From Halobacteriales archaeon QH_8_67_36 (lineage in GTDB: Archaea; Halobacteriota; Halobacteria; Halobacteriales; Haloarculaceae), in contig PXQZ01000009.1 of assembly GCA_003021755.1 (NCBI GenBank), forward strand, positions 1-16,098: a stretch of 16,098 bases of DNA, read 5' to 3'. This document shows, one piece after another, positions 1-6,145 of this stretch. The translations under genes and the position numbers were made by a program. Under the pieces are notes generated by a model. That model did not search any database. It had not been told where the DNA came from and saw only the letters and a program-made list of their open reading frames with translations. The stretch's first letter is position 1; every line of letters starts with the position of its first letter.

Positions 1-321
1 TATCTACGGTGGGTGAAGTTGTGGGTGCCGGGTGTTCGGTCCGGCGTTGGTCGAAGAAACGTGACTGCTGACCACCGGAAAGTTCCGCCAGCAACGTGTG
101 TCAACACCGCTGCTAATAGCCAGAGAGCCCCGACTGGCTGAACTCGGGGGGCTCGCTGTGCCCGTCACTCGCTGCGCTCGTCCCGGTGTCTGCTCACGGG
201 CCGCGGCCCGTTCGCACGTGCCGAGGCGCGTAGCGCCTCGCACCTTACGTCGCCCACCGTCGTTCAGCCAGCCACCGGAGAGTGAGGCGCGCGACCCGAG
301 CGGGAGGGGACTCTCTAGCTG
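1..321. repeat. Non-coding GC-rich stretch with several palindromes
   Basis: No reading frame here looks like a real protein; the open frames are Arg/Ser/Pro-rich shadows. The stretch holds several hairpin-forming sequences. A stem at 125-133 (gagccccga) pairs with 144-154, with two extra G in the right arm. A perfect 14-bp palindrome lies at 197-210 (cgggccgcggcccg). An 8-bp perfect inverted repeat with a 3-nt spacer lies at 222-229 and 233-240 (cgaggcgc / gcgcctcg). A tcgctgcgctcg-type string lies around 168-180. Similar GC-rich imperfect palindromes are common between haloarchaeal genes. It could hold a terminator for a gene to the left or a dispersed intergenic repeat; I see no tRNA or other RNA gene. 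Confidence 0.45.
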
Positions 322-399
322 TTGGCGCTCGTCGTAATGTTTGCACATTCTGCGACTGCTAGCCAAGCGTTCAAAACACATAGCGAACACACCCACCCT

Positions 400-1047
400 A
401 TGCTCGCAATCGCGGGGGGGAAGGGAGGGTGTGGGAAGACGACGACGGCCGTCGGGCTCGCGCGCGGACTGGCCGCGCTGGGGACGCGCCCGCTGGTGGT
501 CGATGCGGACCTCGACATGCCGGACCTCCACCACCGCACCGGCGTCGAACGGGCGCCGGGTATCGCGGCCGCGGTCGAGAGGGACCCACGAGCGGTCGCC
601 CAGCCCGGCGGTCGGTTCCCGGAGATAGACGTGTTACCCTGCTGTGGGGCCGACACGGCCACCGCGGCGGCGCTGTTCGAGCGACTGGGCGACCGGCACG
701 AGGACAGCGGAACGCCAGACGGCCCCGTGCTGCTTGACTGTCCGGCCGGCGCGAGCGCGGACGCCGCCGCGCCGCTGCGGGCGGCCGACCGCACCGTCCT
801 CGTCTCGACGCCCCGGGAGCGGAGCCTGCGCGACGTGGCCAAGACGGCGGCGATGGCTCGCGAACTCGACGCTCCGCCGGTCGCGGTAGTGCTAGTCCGC
901 AGCGAGGGGCGCGTCGACCCGAGCGAACTGCTCGGCTGTGACGCTGTCGTCCACGTGCCGGAGCTACCGGAACCTCCACTCGAAACGGAGGAATCGGCCG
1001 CGAGACACCTGCAATGTGCCAAATCGGTAACTGAGCGGAATATTTAA
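400..1047 (+). CDS. MinD/ParA-type P-loop ATPase
   Basis: A 215-residue cytoplasmic ATPase of the MinD/ParA (SIMIBI) class, which uses ATP-driven dimerisation to position or partition cellular structures. The deviant Walker A box KGGCGKTT is at residues 8-15, with the signature Lys at 8. A DADLDMPDLH segment (switch I-like region) follows, and a Walker B-like VLLDCP has its Asp near residue 113. The start was placed at the ATG at 400 because family members begin only a few residues before the P-loop; the upstream in-frame ATG at 322 would add 26 unrelated residues. The protein is shorter than bacterial MinD (about 270 residues), and I see no clear C-terminal membrane-targeting helix, so Min-type membrane cycling is unlikely. 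It belongs to the varied set of haloarchaeal MinD paralogues; its cargo or partner is unknown. The next gene, a RecA-like protein, starts 29 bp downstream and is a candidate partner. Confidence 0.9.
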   Translation: MLAIAGGKGGCGKTTTAVGLARGLAALGTRPLVVDADLDMPDLHHRTGVERAPGIAAAVERDPRAVAQPGGRFPEIDVLPCCGADTATAAALFERLGDRHEDSGTPDGPVLLDCPAGASADAAAPLRAADRTVLVSTPRERSLRDVAKTAAMARELDAPPVAVVLVRSEGRVDPSELLGCDAVVHVPELPEPPLETEESAARHLQCAKSVTERNI

Positions 1048-1048
1048 T
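1041..1048 (+). promoter_or_regulatory. TATA-like element for the RecA-like gene
   Basis: The A/T octamer tatttaat is centred about 32 nt before the ATG at 1077 and overlaps the stop codon of the MinD-like gene. This spacing predicts a transcript starting a few bases before the ATG, so the downstream gene can probably be transcribed independently. Confidence 0.5.
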
Positions 1049-1076
1049 CGGGTGGGTCAGGTAGGTTTTGTACGGC

Positions 1077-1706
1077 ATGGTGAACCGGCTCCGAACTGGC
1101 ATCGACGTTCTCGACCGGAAGCTCGACGGCGGCATCCCTGCGGGGAGCATCGTCGCGCTGACGGCCCAGCCGGCGAGCCAGGCGGAGCTGTTTCTCTACG
1201 AACTCACCGCCACGCGCGGGACGCTGTGGCTCTCGCTCGACCGCACCGCGGAGTCAGTGATCGCCAGTATCGAGCAGACGCCGGCCAACACCGGCGACCC
1301 GACGGTCCGACACATCTCCGGGGAAGCGCCGCTCGACAACGCGGGTAAACTCGTCTCGGCGCTGCCCGAAACATCGAATCTCATCGTCGACCCGCTGGAC
1401 GTACTGGAGGCCCAGGAGCCCCACTCCCGGTTCCGGGCGTTCATGAACGACCTGCAGAACCACATCGTCAACACCGGGAGTATCGCGGTTCTCCACTGTC
1501 TCGACGGCCGCGACGTGCCGCCGCTCCGGGACACTACGGAACACTTCGCCGACGTGGTCTTCGAACTCAAGACCCGCACCTCGGGCGACGAAGTCGAGAA
1601 CAGGCTGGCCATCCCCAAGTTCCGGGGCGGCCGCGCGCCCAACGACATCATCAAGCTCGACCTGGTCGAACAGGTCAGCATCGACACCAGTCGGGATATC
1701 GCGTAG
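1077..1706 (+). CDS. RecA/KaiC-like ATPase-fold protein with degenerate P-loop
   Basis: A 209-residue protein with the layout of the RecA/RadA/KaiC fold. It opens TGIDVLDRKLDGGIPAGSIV (residues 7-26), the classic lead-in to Walker A in RadA and KaiC-type proteins. The expected GxPGTGKT box is replaced by AQPASQAELF (about 30-39), so the ATP-binding Lys-Thr/Ser is absent. A Walker B-like LIVDPLDVL with Asp at 105 remains. This is therefore probably a pseudo-ATPase or a regulatory partner. Haloarchaeal homologues are often annotated as RAD55-family or HTR-like proteins. The ATG at 1077 is preferred to the TTG at 1068 because it is preceded by a well-spaced TATA-like element. The close MinD-like neighbour hints at a shared process. 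The function is not known. Confidence 0.8.
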   Translation: MVNRLRTGIDVLDRKLDGGIPAGSIVALTAQPASQAELFLYELTATRGTLWLSLDRTAESVIASIEQTPANTGDPTVRHISGEAPLDNAGKLVSALPETSNLIVDPLDVLEAQEPHSRFRAFMNDLQNHIVNTGSIAVLHCLDGRDVPPLRDTTEHFADVVFELKTRTSGDEVENRLAIPKFRGGRAPNDIIKLDLVEQVSIDTSRDIA

Positions 1707-1988
1707 CCCTACCGCTTCGGGCAGAGGGACTTCGTCGAAATCCGCAGCGGCGGACAGGCTCTGGATTGGTTCGGTCAATACAGAGGTAGTGTACCACAAA
1801 CTACTAGTCTATTCTTCTAGCTAATCCGAGTCGAACTAACTGCTAAGTACCGCAAAAGTCAACGGACGGAACTGTTCGATATGTGGCTCTTCTGCACTTT
1901 AGGATTCAGCCCCGAGTACATGCGTATTTAGTAGTACGGTATATATCTACATAGAATTGAGTGTCGCCAGGAGCACGACATCTGGTAG
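1707..1988. other. AT-rich intergenic region before the BCCT gene
   Basis: This 282-nt gap is visibly richer in A and T than the surrounding genes, especially 1780-1960. It contains short inverted repeats such as gtagt/actac (1786-1790 and 1800-1804), which could end the upstream transcript, and several TATA-like strings. No protein or RNA gene is recognisable. Confidence 0.5.
1939..1947 (+). promoter_or_regulatory. TATA box for the BCCT transporter gene
   Basis: The string gtatatatc lies about 46 nt before the ATG at 1989. Transcription would begin near 1970, giving a short leader of roughly 18 nt rather than a leaderless message. A ggag string at 1970-1973 would lie at the very 5' end of this leader. 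A second A/T-rich string (gtattta, 1924-1930) is an alternative. Confidence 0.45.
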
Positions 1989-3596
1989 ATGATACAAGTT
2001 CGCACGACACTCGAACGGTTTGTAGATGAACTCGACCTCGGCGTCTTCGGAGTCGGATTCAGTGTATCGTTGCTCGCGATTCTGGTGTTTTTCCTGTATC
2101 CGGAAGCGTCTGCGGAGACGATGGGGCGAGTCAACGAATTCCTCTGGACGGAGTACATGTGGGTGTACGTCGGGACGATGTTCCTGATGATCGTCTTCAG
2201 CCTCTGGCTCATGGTCGGCCCTTGGGGGAGTCTCAAACTCGGCAAACCGCACGAAGACCCCGAGTTTGGGTTGCTATCGTACTTCTCGATGATGTTCTCT
2301 GCCGGAATCGCGGCAGGAATCGTCTTTTGGGGTCCCGCGGAGGCGCTGAAACACTACACGACGGTCCCACCGCTATTCGGGGCGGAGCCACAATCCGCGG
2401 CGGCGGCAGTGGGCGCTATCCAGTACACCCTCTTCCATTGGGGAATCGCGTACTGGGTGCCATACGTCATCGTTGCGATCCCTATCGCGTACTATGCGTT
2501 TCGAGAGGACGCCCCGATGCGAGTCTCGACGCTCGTTGCGCCGTTCGTCGGCGTTGACAACCTCGACGGGTTGCTGGCCAAGGCCATCGACATAACGGCG
2601 GTGTTCGCGACCATCGGCGGCATCGCGACAACCCTCGGTTTCGTTGGCAAGCAGTTCCTGACTGGACTGACCTACAACCTCGGCGTTTCGCTTGGGGATG
2701 CTGGAACGGTGCTCGTGATAACGGGACTGACGGTCGCGTTCACCGTCTCGGTCGCACTCGGTGTGAAGAAAGGAATCGCCCGGATTTCGCGATTCAACAT
2801 GGGCGTGTTCGCCGTACTGACGGTTGTAACGTTCCTCCTCGGACCGACCAACTACATCATGAACACCGGCCTTCAGGCGGTGGGGAACTACTTCGCCGAG
2901 TTCCTCGGGATGGCGCTGTACACGAACGCGACTGGTACCGGAGAGTGGGTCGGTAACTGGACCGTCTTCTACTGGGCCTGGGTGTTTTCCTGGGCTCCGT
3001 TCGGTGGGCTGTTCGTCGCTCGTATCTCACGCGGTCGAACGATCCGTCAGGTAGTCGCAACGGCGGTCATCGGTGCCACCGCGTCGACTACCCCGTGGTT
3101 CCTGACGATGGGCGGCAGTGCCATCTTCTTCGAGCGAAACGACATCGCACCGATGCTGTCGATGGTGGCCGAGTACGGCGTCTCCGTCTCTGGTTTCCCG
3201 CTGTTCGGTGCGCTCCCGCTCGGTGGGTTGCTCTCGGCGGTGTTCATGCTTCTCGTCGTGACGTTCTTCATCACGTCGGCCGACTCCTCGACGCTCGCAC
3301 TCGGGATGCTCACAACTGGCGGTAAACAACAGCCCTCGACCGTCAACCGCGTCATCTGGGGCGGGCTGATGGGCGGGCTCGCGTCGCTACTCATCGTCGG
3401 CGGCGGCATCGACGCCCTCCGCTCGTCGGCTATCATCACCGGCTTTCCCTTCGCCATCATCTCGATTATCGCCATCGCCGGCATGATACGGGAGTTCCAG
3501 CAGGTCTCTCCGTTGCTCTCTGTCAGCGACGACCCGGCTGTCGCCCAGGAAGCGGGTTCGGCTGATCGGTCGAGTGTGAGCGTAGACGACGACTGA
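1989..3596 (+). CDS. BCCT-family compatible-solute transporter
   Basis: A 535-residue membrane transporter of the betaine/carnitine/choline family, with about twelve hydrophobic segments. Family signatures are clear: MMFSAGIAAGIVFWGPAE at residues 101-118 and FYWAWVFSWAPFGG at 327-340, followed directly by LFVARISRGRTIR. These contain the aromatic and unwound-helix residues that form the substrate site. FFITSADSS (426-434) matches the region contributing the Thr-Ser sodium ligands in BetP, so Na+-coupled uptake is likely. The glycine motif is AGIAAG rather than the GxGxG of BetP. Glycine betaine is the most probable substrate in a halophile; choline or carnitine cannot be excluded. The C-terminal tail is short and acidic, unlike the long basic osmosensing tail of BetP. 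Base composition is less GC-biased than in neighbouring genes, and the upstream gap is AT-rich, which may mean transfer. It converges on the FKBP gene. Confidence 0.93.
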   Translation: MIQVRTTLERFVDELDLGVFGVGFSVSLLAILVFFLYPEASAETMGRVNEFLWTEYMWVYVGTMFLMIVFSLWLMVGPWGSLKLGKPHEDPEFGLLSYFSMMFSAGIAAGIVFWGPAEALKHYTTVPPLFGAEPQSAAAAVGAIQYTLFHWGIAYWVPYVIVAIPIAYYAFREDAPMRVSTLVAPFVGVDNLDGLLAKAIDITAVFATIGGIATTLGFVGKQFLTGLTYNLGVSLGDAGTVLVITGLTVAFTVSVALGVKKGIARISRFNMGVFAVLTVVTFLLGPTNYIMNTGLQAVGNYFAEFLGMALYTNATGTGEWVGNWTVFYWAWVFSWAPFGGLFVARISRGRTIRQVVATAVIGATASTTPWFLTMGGSAIFFERNDIAPMLSMVAEYGVSVSGFPLFGALPLGGLLSAVFMLLVVTFFITSADSSTLALGMLTTGGKQQPSTVNRVIWGGLMGGLASLLIVGGGIDALRSSAIITGFPFAIISIIAIAGMIREFQQVSPLLSVSDDPAVAQEAGSADRSSVSVDDD

Positions 3597-3615
3597 GGAC
3601 AGTCGATCACCGACT

Positions 3616-3637
3616 TCGGGAGCGTGCACGTTCCCGA
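3616..3637 (+). terminator. Palindromic hairpin downstream of the BCCT gene
   Basis: A 22-bp near-perfect palindrome (arms tcgggagcgtg and cacgttcccga, one G-U pair) begins 20 nt after the BCCT stop codon, between two convergent genes. It could act as a terminator or mRNA 3'-end stabiliser; there is no oligo-T directly after it. A palindromic protein-binding site is the alternative. Confidence 0.4.
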
Positions 3638-3757
3638 CGCTGTCTCTCATTTAGAGGGCTGTCCTGCCAGTACCGACGTGGCCAATACAGTCTACCCTAC
3701 TTCGATCTTGTTGGTCGCTCCGTCGAGGGTGGGGCCTTAGCGCCCTGTAATTCAGGT

Positions 3758-3763
3758 AAAAAA
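3758..3763 (-). terminator. Oligo-T terminator of the FKBP gene
   Basis: On the minus strand a run of six T lies 23 nt after the FKBP stop codon, followed by a small inverted repeat (cctg/cagg). Oligo-T tracts shortly after stop codons are the usual archaeal intrinsic termination signal. Confidence 0.5.
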
Positions 3764-3785
3764 GCGAACGGTTGCGGGTTCGTGG

Positions 3786-4742
3786 TTACTCGCCGGCGTT
3801 CTCGAGTTCTTCGGCGATTTCCTCGGCGTCGACGTCGGCGTCCTCCAGTTGCTCTTCGAGGCCGCCCATGCCGCCACCCATCATGCCGGGCATGCCCATG
3901 CCGCCACCGCCGATCTCCTCCTGAACGATGATGCGGTCCACGCCGAGCAACTGGGTGAGCTGCTGGGCGATCTGCTGTTTGCCCATCATCCACTGCTGGT
4001 TCATCGTCAGCTGGGGCGTCGCCTCGATGTAGAGGGTGTCCTTCTCGACCTCGACGGTCTCGTACTCCGTTTGGGCGGCGTCGCCGCCTTCGTCCGAGGC
4101 GTCATCCGACGCCTCGCTCTCGACGGGCTGCTCTTCCTCGACGGTTTCGTCCTCGAACCAGACGTCGAGTTCGACGTCGAGCATCAGCGAGAGGATGCCC
4201 TGGGCCTTCTCCTCGCGGTCGGTGACCTCGGAGACGATTTCGTACTCGTACTCGACGGCCTCACCCGCGAGCGGGTGGTTGAAGTCGACGCGTGCGCGGC
4301 CGCCGATGATGGTCTCGACGCGGCCCTGCTCGCCGTCTATCTGGACCTGGGCGCCGGGGTAGCGGTCGTCCTCCCCTATCTTGTCCTTCGAGACGGTCCG
4401 GACCTGGTCTTCCTCGTACTCCCCGAAGGCGTCCTCGGCGGAGACGGCGACGGTCCCCTCGTCGCCGACCTCCTTGCCGAAGATGTCCTGCTCGACGTCC
4501 GGGAAGATATGGCCTTCCCCCAGCACGATGGTGCGCGGGCCCCAGTCCTGCTGGTCGGTGTCAATACCCTCGTCCGCAGCGACCTCCTCGTCGGTGGTGT
4601 CGACGAGCTGGTCGCCGTCGACGGTTCGGGCGGTGTAGGCGAGTTTGACGACATCGCCGGACTGGAATCCGCTCTCGGGCTCTTCGTCGGCCGCGTCTTC
4701 CTCGACTGGCTCCGTCTCCTCGGCCTCGGAGTCGTTGCTCAT
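3786..4742 (-). CDS. SlyD-like FKBP-type peptidyl-prolyl isomerase, long archaeal form
   Basis: A 318-residue cytoplasmic chaperone-isomerase that catalyses cis-trans isomerisation of prolyl bonds and helps folding. After a very acidic N-terminal tail (1-25), the FKBP fold starts at about residue 28 (SGDVVKLAYTART). It continues with the active-site stretch TIVLGEGHIFPDVEQDIFGK (71-90). An inserted IF (chaperone) domain follows at roughly 106-150, and the fold closes after VDFNHPLAGE (152-161), the SlyD hallmark. Residues about 180-275 form the extra C-terminal domain of long archaeal FKBPs, interrupted by an acidic linker (about 200-225). A Gly/Met-rich segment (278-294) and an acidic helix end the protein. 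The start is the ATG at 4742, with a TATA-like tcttaaga 27 nt upstream; the longer open frame upstream has no family similarity. It lies 49 bp downstream of the threonine dehydratase-like gene on the same strand but has its own promoter-like element. Confidence 0.92.
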   Translation of the reverse strand: MSNDSEAEETEPVEEDAADEEPESGFQSGDVVKLAYTARTVDGDQLVDTTDEEVAADEGIDTDQQDWGPRTIVLGEGHIFPDVEQDIFGKEVGDEGTVAVSAEDAFGEYEEDQVRTVSKDKIGEDDRYPGAQVQIDGEQGRVETIIGGRARVDFNHPLAGEAVEYEYEIVSEVTDREEKAQGILSLMLDVELDVWFEDETVEEEQPVESEASDDASDEGGDAAQTEYETVEVEKDTLYIEATPQLTMNQQWMMGKQQIAQQLTQLLGVDRIIVQEEIGGGGMGMPGMMGGGMGGLEEQLEDADVDAEEIAEELENAGE

Positions 4743-4765
4743 ACCCTGAAGGACTGCCGTGGCAC

Positions 4766-4773
4766 TCTTAAGA
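4766..4773 (-). promoter_or_regulatory. TATA-like element for the FKBP gene
   Basis: The palindromic octamer tcttaaga is centred 27 nt before the FKBP ATG on the minus strand, just upstream of it in the gap after the threonine dehydratase-like gene. The spacing fits a leaderless transcript. Confidence 0.45.
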
Positions 4774-4791
4774 ACAACGTTTCGGTCCGGC

Positions 4792-5814
4792 CTACGACCC
4801 GTCGGCGAGGATGGCGTCGAGTTTCGCGCGGTCGATGTTCCGGCCGGAGACGGGGATGACGACGGTCTCGCCGGCGATATCGTCGGCCCGGAGCGCGGCG
4901 GCAACGCCCGTCCCGCAGGCGCCCTCCATGACGATTCGCTCCTCGGCGAACAGCCGGGCGACGGCGTCGTGGATGGCGTCCTCCGAGACGAGCGAGAAGT
5001 CGGCCAGTCCGTCCCGGAGGATGCCCATCGTGAGCGCGAACGGGACCCGCGTGGCGACGCCCTCGGCGCTGGTCTCCATCCGGTCGTGTGGCTCCAGCGT
5101 GTCCTCGTGGTAAGCCCGGTGCATCGCCGGGGCCGCGGCGGACTGAACCCCGATGATGTCGGCGTCGGTCAGCACACCGACGGTGAGACAGTAGCCGACG
5201 GCGGAGGTACCCCCGCCGACGGGGCAGTAGAGTCGGTCGACGTCGGGGAGTTCCTCGACGACCTCCAGCCCGGCGGTGCCGACGCCGGCGAGCAGTTTCG
5301 GTTCGTTGCCCGAGTGGACGTAGCGTTTCCCCGTCTCGATGGCGAGTTCCTCCACGTGTTCGCGGGCGGCATCGTAGTTCGGCCCGTGGCGGATGACCTC
5401 GGCGCCGAGTCGTTCCATCGCCGCGACCTTCCCGTCGTTGGCCTCCTCGGGGACGCCGATGGTGACGGGCACGTCGAACTCGCGGCCCGCCCAAGCGATC
5501 GACTGGCCGTGGTTGCCCGAACTCGCCGTGATGAGGCCCCGCTCGCGGAACTCCTCGTCAAGCGAGGCGACAAGGGTGACGCCGCCGCGGACCTTGAACG
5601 CGCCCGTCGGCAGCGTGTCCTCGCGCTTGAGGTAGACGTCGGCGGAAAGCGCCGCCGAGAGGTGTTCGCTGCGGACCAGTGGCGTCTCGGGAAGATACTG
5701 TGAGACGACCTTTCGCGCTCGGGCCACGTCGGCCGTCGTCGGGGGCGTCAGGTCGTGATACGGGAAGACGGTCGTGTCGTCGGGCGACTCGACCGGCTCG
5801 TAGCGACCGTCCAT
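4792..5814 (-). CDS. Threonine dehydratase-like PLP enzyme (fold type II)
   Basis: A 340-residue pyridoxal-phosphate enzyme of the threonine/serine dehydratase family, which deaminates threonine to 2-oxobutanoate for isoleucine synthesis or serine to pyruvate. The PLP-binding Lys is residue 74 in PTGAFKVRGG. ASSGNHGQSIAWAG (98-110) is the family's substrate loop. The phosphate-binding glycine loop appears as PVGGGTSAVG (198-207) rather than the common GGGGLISG. IPVSGRNID near the C terminus matches the usual Ser-Gly-Gly-Asn region. There is no C-terminal ACT regulatory domain, so it resembles the short catabolic or serine-racemase-like type more than allosteric IlvA. The altered glycine loop leaves a related activity possible, such as another ammonia lyase or a threonine synthase-like enzyme. 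A TATA-like ttttag lies 28 nt before the ATG. Confidence 0.85.
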   Translation of the reverse strand: MDGRYEPVESPDDTTVFPYHDLTPPTTADVARARKVVSQYLPETPLVRSEHLSAALSADVYLKREDTLPTGAFKVRGGVTLVASLDEEFRERGLITASSGNHGQSIAWAGREFDVPVTIGVPEEANDGKVAAMERLGAEVIRHGPNYDAAREHVEELAIETGKRYVHSGNEPKLLAGVGTAGLEVVEELPDVDRLYCPVGGGTSAVGYCLTVGVLTDADIIGVQSAAAPAMHRAYHEDTLEPHDRMETSAEGVATRVPFALTMGILRDGLADFSLVSEDAIHDAVARLFAEERIVMEGACGTGVAAALRADDIAGETVVIPVSGRNIDRAKLDAILADGS

Positions 5815-5836
5815 ACAGCCCCCCGGGTCGCAAGCA

Positions 5837-5846
5837 CACTAAAACT
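5837..5846 (-). promoter_or_regulatory. TATA-like element for the threonine dehydratase-like gene
   Basis: On the minus strand agttttagtg is centred about 28 nt before the ATG at 5814, predicting a leaderless message. Confidence 0.5.
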
Positions 5847-6113
5847 CGCGGTCTCGTGTGTGTCGGCTGGTGCGAAACCGGTAACGAATCATAACACGTG
5901 TCACTGTACCACACGAATACTGATCGGATACTCTCCGGGTCTCGGCAAACGCCGGCCGATAGTCGAGGACGCGGTGACAGCAGAAGCAGACGACGATCCC
6001 TGTGGGGCCACTCGGCCGCTTCGTCACCGGCTGGCGGGCGTCCGCGCGTGGTGGCCGAGTGGTCGCCGGTCCAAAGCTATTGCATCTGCAAGCAGAACCT
6101 AGCTATTACCTCG

Positions 6114-6121
6114 CCTAATTG
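6114..6121 (+). promoter_or_regulatory. TATA-like element for the Gln-rich gene
   Basis: The string cctaattg is centred about 29 nt before the ATG at 6146. It supports that ATG as the start and predicts a nearly leaderless message. Confidence 0.4.
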
Positions 6122-6145
6122 TCAAACGTGGAGACTCTTTGACCT

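Larger units (their letters stand above)
5815..6145. other. 331-nt divergent intergenic region with inverted repeats
   Basis: This gap separates the minus-strand dehydratase from the plus-strand Gln-rich gene and carries a promoter-like element for each. Between them lie a 10-bp inverted repeat (ccactcggcc at 6008-6017 and ggccgagtgg at 6053-6062) and a 7-bp one (cggtgac at 5972-5978 and gtcaccg at 6023-6029). They could shape a regulatory site or a small RNA. No open frame looks protein-like and no tRNA folds here. Confidence 0.45.

Noticed and set aside
4..534. 176-codon minus-strand frame at the left edge
   Set aside because: Arg/Ser/Pro-rich, runs antisense into the MinD-like gene, and has no halophile-type acidic bias.
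1780..3640. Possible mobile island around the BCCT gene
   Set aside because: No transposase, integrase, terminal inverted repeats or target duplication could be found, so only the composition difference is reported.
3849..4859. 336-codon open frame on the plus strand opposite the FKBP gene
   Set aside because: It is a shadow of the GC-rich FKBP gene: Leu/Val/Asp-rich without domain pattern, while the minus strand has clear SlyD motifs.
6045..6120. tRNA-like string gtggccgagtggt, resembling the 5' part of a Ser or Leu tRNA
   Set aside because: No matching T-arm, anticodon stem or acceptor partner follows; the resemblance is limited to about a dozen bases.
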